Shown piece after piece: positions 5,607 through 6,172 of a stretch of DNA of 6,172 nucleotides (its first letter is position 1; each line of letters starts with the position of its first letter). The notes below the pieces were generated by a model. The model had not been told where the DNA came from. It was given only the letters and a program-made list of their open reading frames with translations, and did not search any database. The stretch comes from Peptococcaceae bacterium. Its GTDB lineage: Bacteria > Bacillota > Desulfitobacteriia > Desulfitobacteriales > Syntrophobotulaceae. The translations under genes and the position numbers were made by a program. Location: assembly GCA_012523535.1 (NCBI GenBank), contig JAAYII010000389.1:1-6172 (forward strand). Direction: 5' to 3'.

Positions 5607-6172
5607 CTATTTCCGCATTATTTTAGGTGAGTAAATATCAGACAATAAGAATAGGACAATAATGGCGATTATGATGGCTATACCCCACATTTCTTTAGAA
5701 GGTTTTTTACTGCCGATAGTCAATAATTTATCATAAATTTCCGGGGACTGTTCTTCTATGGCTCTAATTTTATCCTGAATCGTGCCTTGTTCCCCAGTAA
5801 TGCGGTTGAATTCATCACATAGGAATTTATTTTTTCTTTGGATAATCCAATCCGTTATTCTGGTTCTGGATAATGGTTGTGGTGTACGCGGTTTATCAAA
5901 GGTAAAGCTCACGAGATTTTGTTCAATGTTAATATCCAGGTTTTCATATCCTGCCTCTTTTAATCCTTGAATAAAGGCATCCCGCATTTCTTCATTGGGA
6001 AATTCTATACTTATATCCATTGATAATTCAGATGGGTTGGAAAATTCGCCCAGTTTAAAACCTGTTAGCCACCAATGTTTTCCTTTTCTGGTAAAAAGCA
6101 CTTTTCCATTCTTTTTAAGGGTAAAAGCCATGGGAAGAAGTTCATCATCGTTGACTGACCTATAGTAAATAC
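5607..6172 (-). CDS. DUF4474 protein, C-terminal part with a membrane anchor; start lies outside the window
   Basis: The frame ends at TAG (5609-5607) and stays open to the right edge, giving 187 visible residues. The ATG at 6131 is an internal methionine: the 13 codons above it (IYYRSVNDDELLP) continue the family sequence, it has no SD, and the domain needs more N-terminal sequence. The visible part matches the C-terminal half of DUF4474, including FTLKKNGKVLFTR, KHWWLTGFKLGEFS, a beta-strand block ending VSFTFDKPRTPQP, and TDWIIQRKNKFLCDEFN. Past the domain, visible residues 161-177 (from MWGIAIIIAII) form a single hydrophobic helix near the C-terminus, followed by SDIYSPKIMRK. This predicts a tail-anchored protein with the domain most likely in the cytoplasm. 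Function is not known for the family. It is convergent with the lipoprotein gene, 97 bases away. Confidence 0.82.
   Translation of the reverse strand, partial: IYYRSVNDDELLPMAFTLKKNGKVLFTRKGKHWWLTGFKLGEFSNPSELSMDISIEFPNEEMRDAFIQGLKEAGYENLDINIEQNLVSFTFDKPRTPQPLSRTRITDWIIQRKNKFLCDEFNRITGEQGTIQDKIRAIEEQSPEIYDKLLTIGSKKPSKEMWGIAIIIAIIVLFLLSDIYSPKIMRK

Overview
The window is AT-rich and reads like a chromosome segment of an anaerobic, spore-former-type Firmicute (Clostridia; a Peptococcaceae-like lineage is my guess). This rests on family content: a DUF4474 protein, a DUF4153 membrane protein, a DUF4352 lipoprotein and a LutA/LutB-like iron-sulfur pair. It also rests on strong Gram-positive-style ribosome binding sites, use of TTG starts, and U-tract terminators. 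The lineage is inference; there is no rRNA or other taxonomic marker here.

Layout. (1) 1-346, minus strand: the N-terminal 115 residues of an SPFH/prohibitin-type membrane protein that runs off the left edge. (2) 347-564: a divergent intergenic region with a good sigma-A-type promoter facing right; a perfect 7-bp dyad covers the end of its spacer and most of its -10 box. (3) 565-2746, plus strand: two overlapping genes. The first is a CCG-domain iron-sulfur protein (LutA/HdrD-like) whose N-terminal CCG module has lost every cluster cysteine. The second is a LutB-like protein with a LUD domain and two [4Fe-4S] ferredoxin motifs, without the usual C-terminal extension. A 16-bp-stem terminator closes the operon, and no lutC follows. 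(4) 2788-3029: an intergenic region with a 22-bp-period tandem repeat. (5) 3030-4817, plus: a 595-residue DUF4153 polytopic membrane protein with an extracytoplasmic C-terminal domain, starting at TTG. (6) 4818-4966: a gap with no terminator, containing a possible 33-codon ORF and an 11-bp inverted repeat whose right arm includes the Shine-Dalgarno of the next gene. (7) 4967-5509, plus: a DUF4352 lipoprotein, followed by a clear terminator. (8) 5607-6172, minus: the C-terminal part of a DUF4474 protein with a C-terminal membrane anchor; its real start lies beyond the right edge.

How the parts work together. The LutA/LutB-like pair probably forms a cytoplasmic electron-transfer or 2-hydroxyacid (L-lactate-type) oxidoreductase complex under its own regulated promoter. 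The DUF4153 protein and the lipoprotein are probably co-transcribed and both belong to the cell envelope. The two edge genes are separate units. There is no mobile element, CRISPR array, RNA gene or defence cassette in the window. The most interesting signals are the cysteine-less CCG half-module, the promoter dyad, and the possible translational switch ahead of the lipoprotein.
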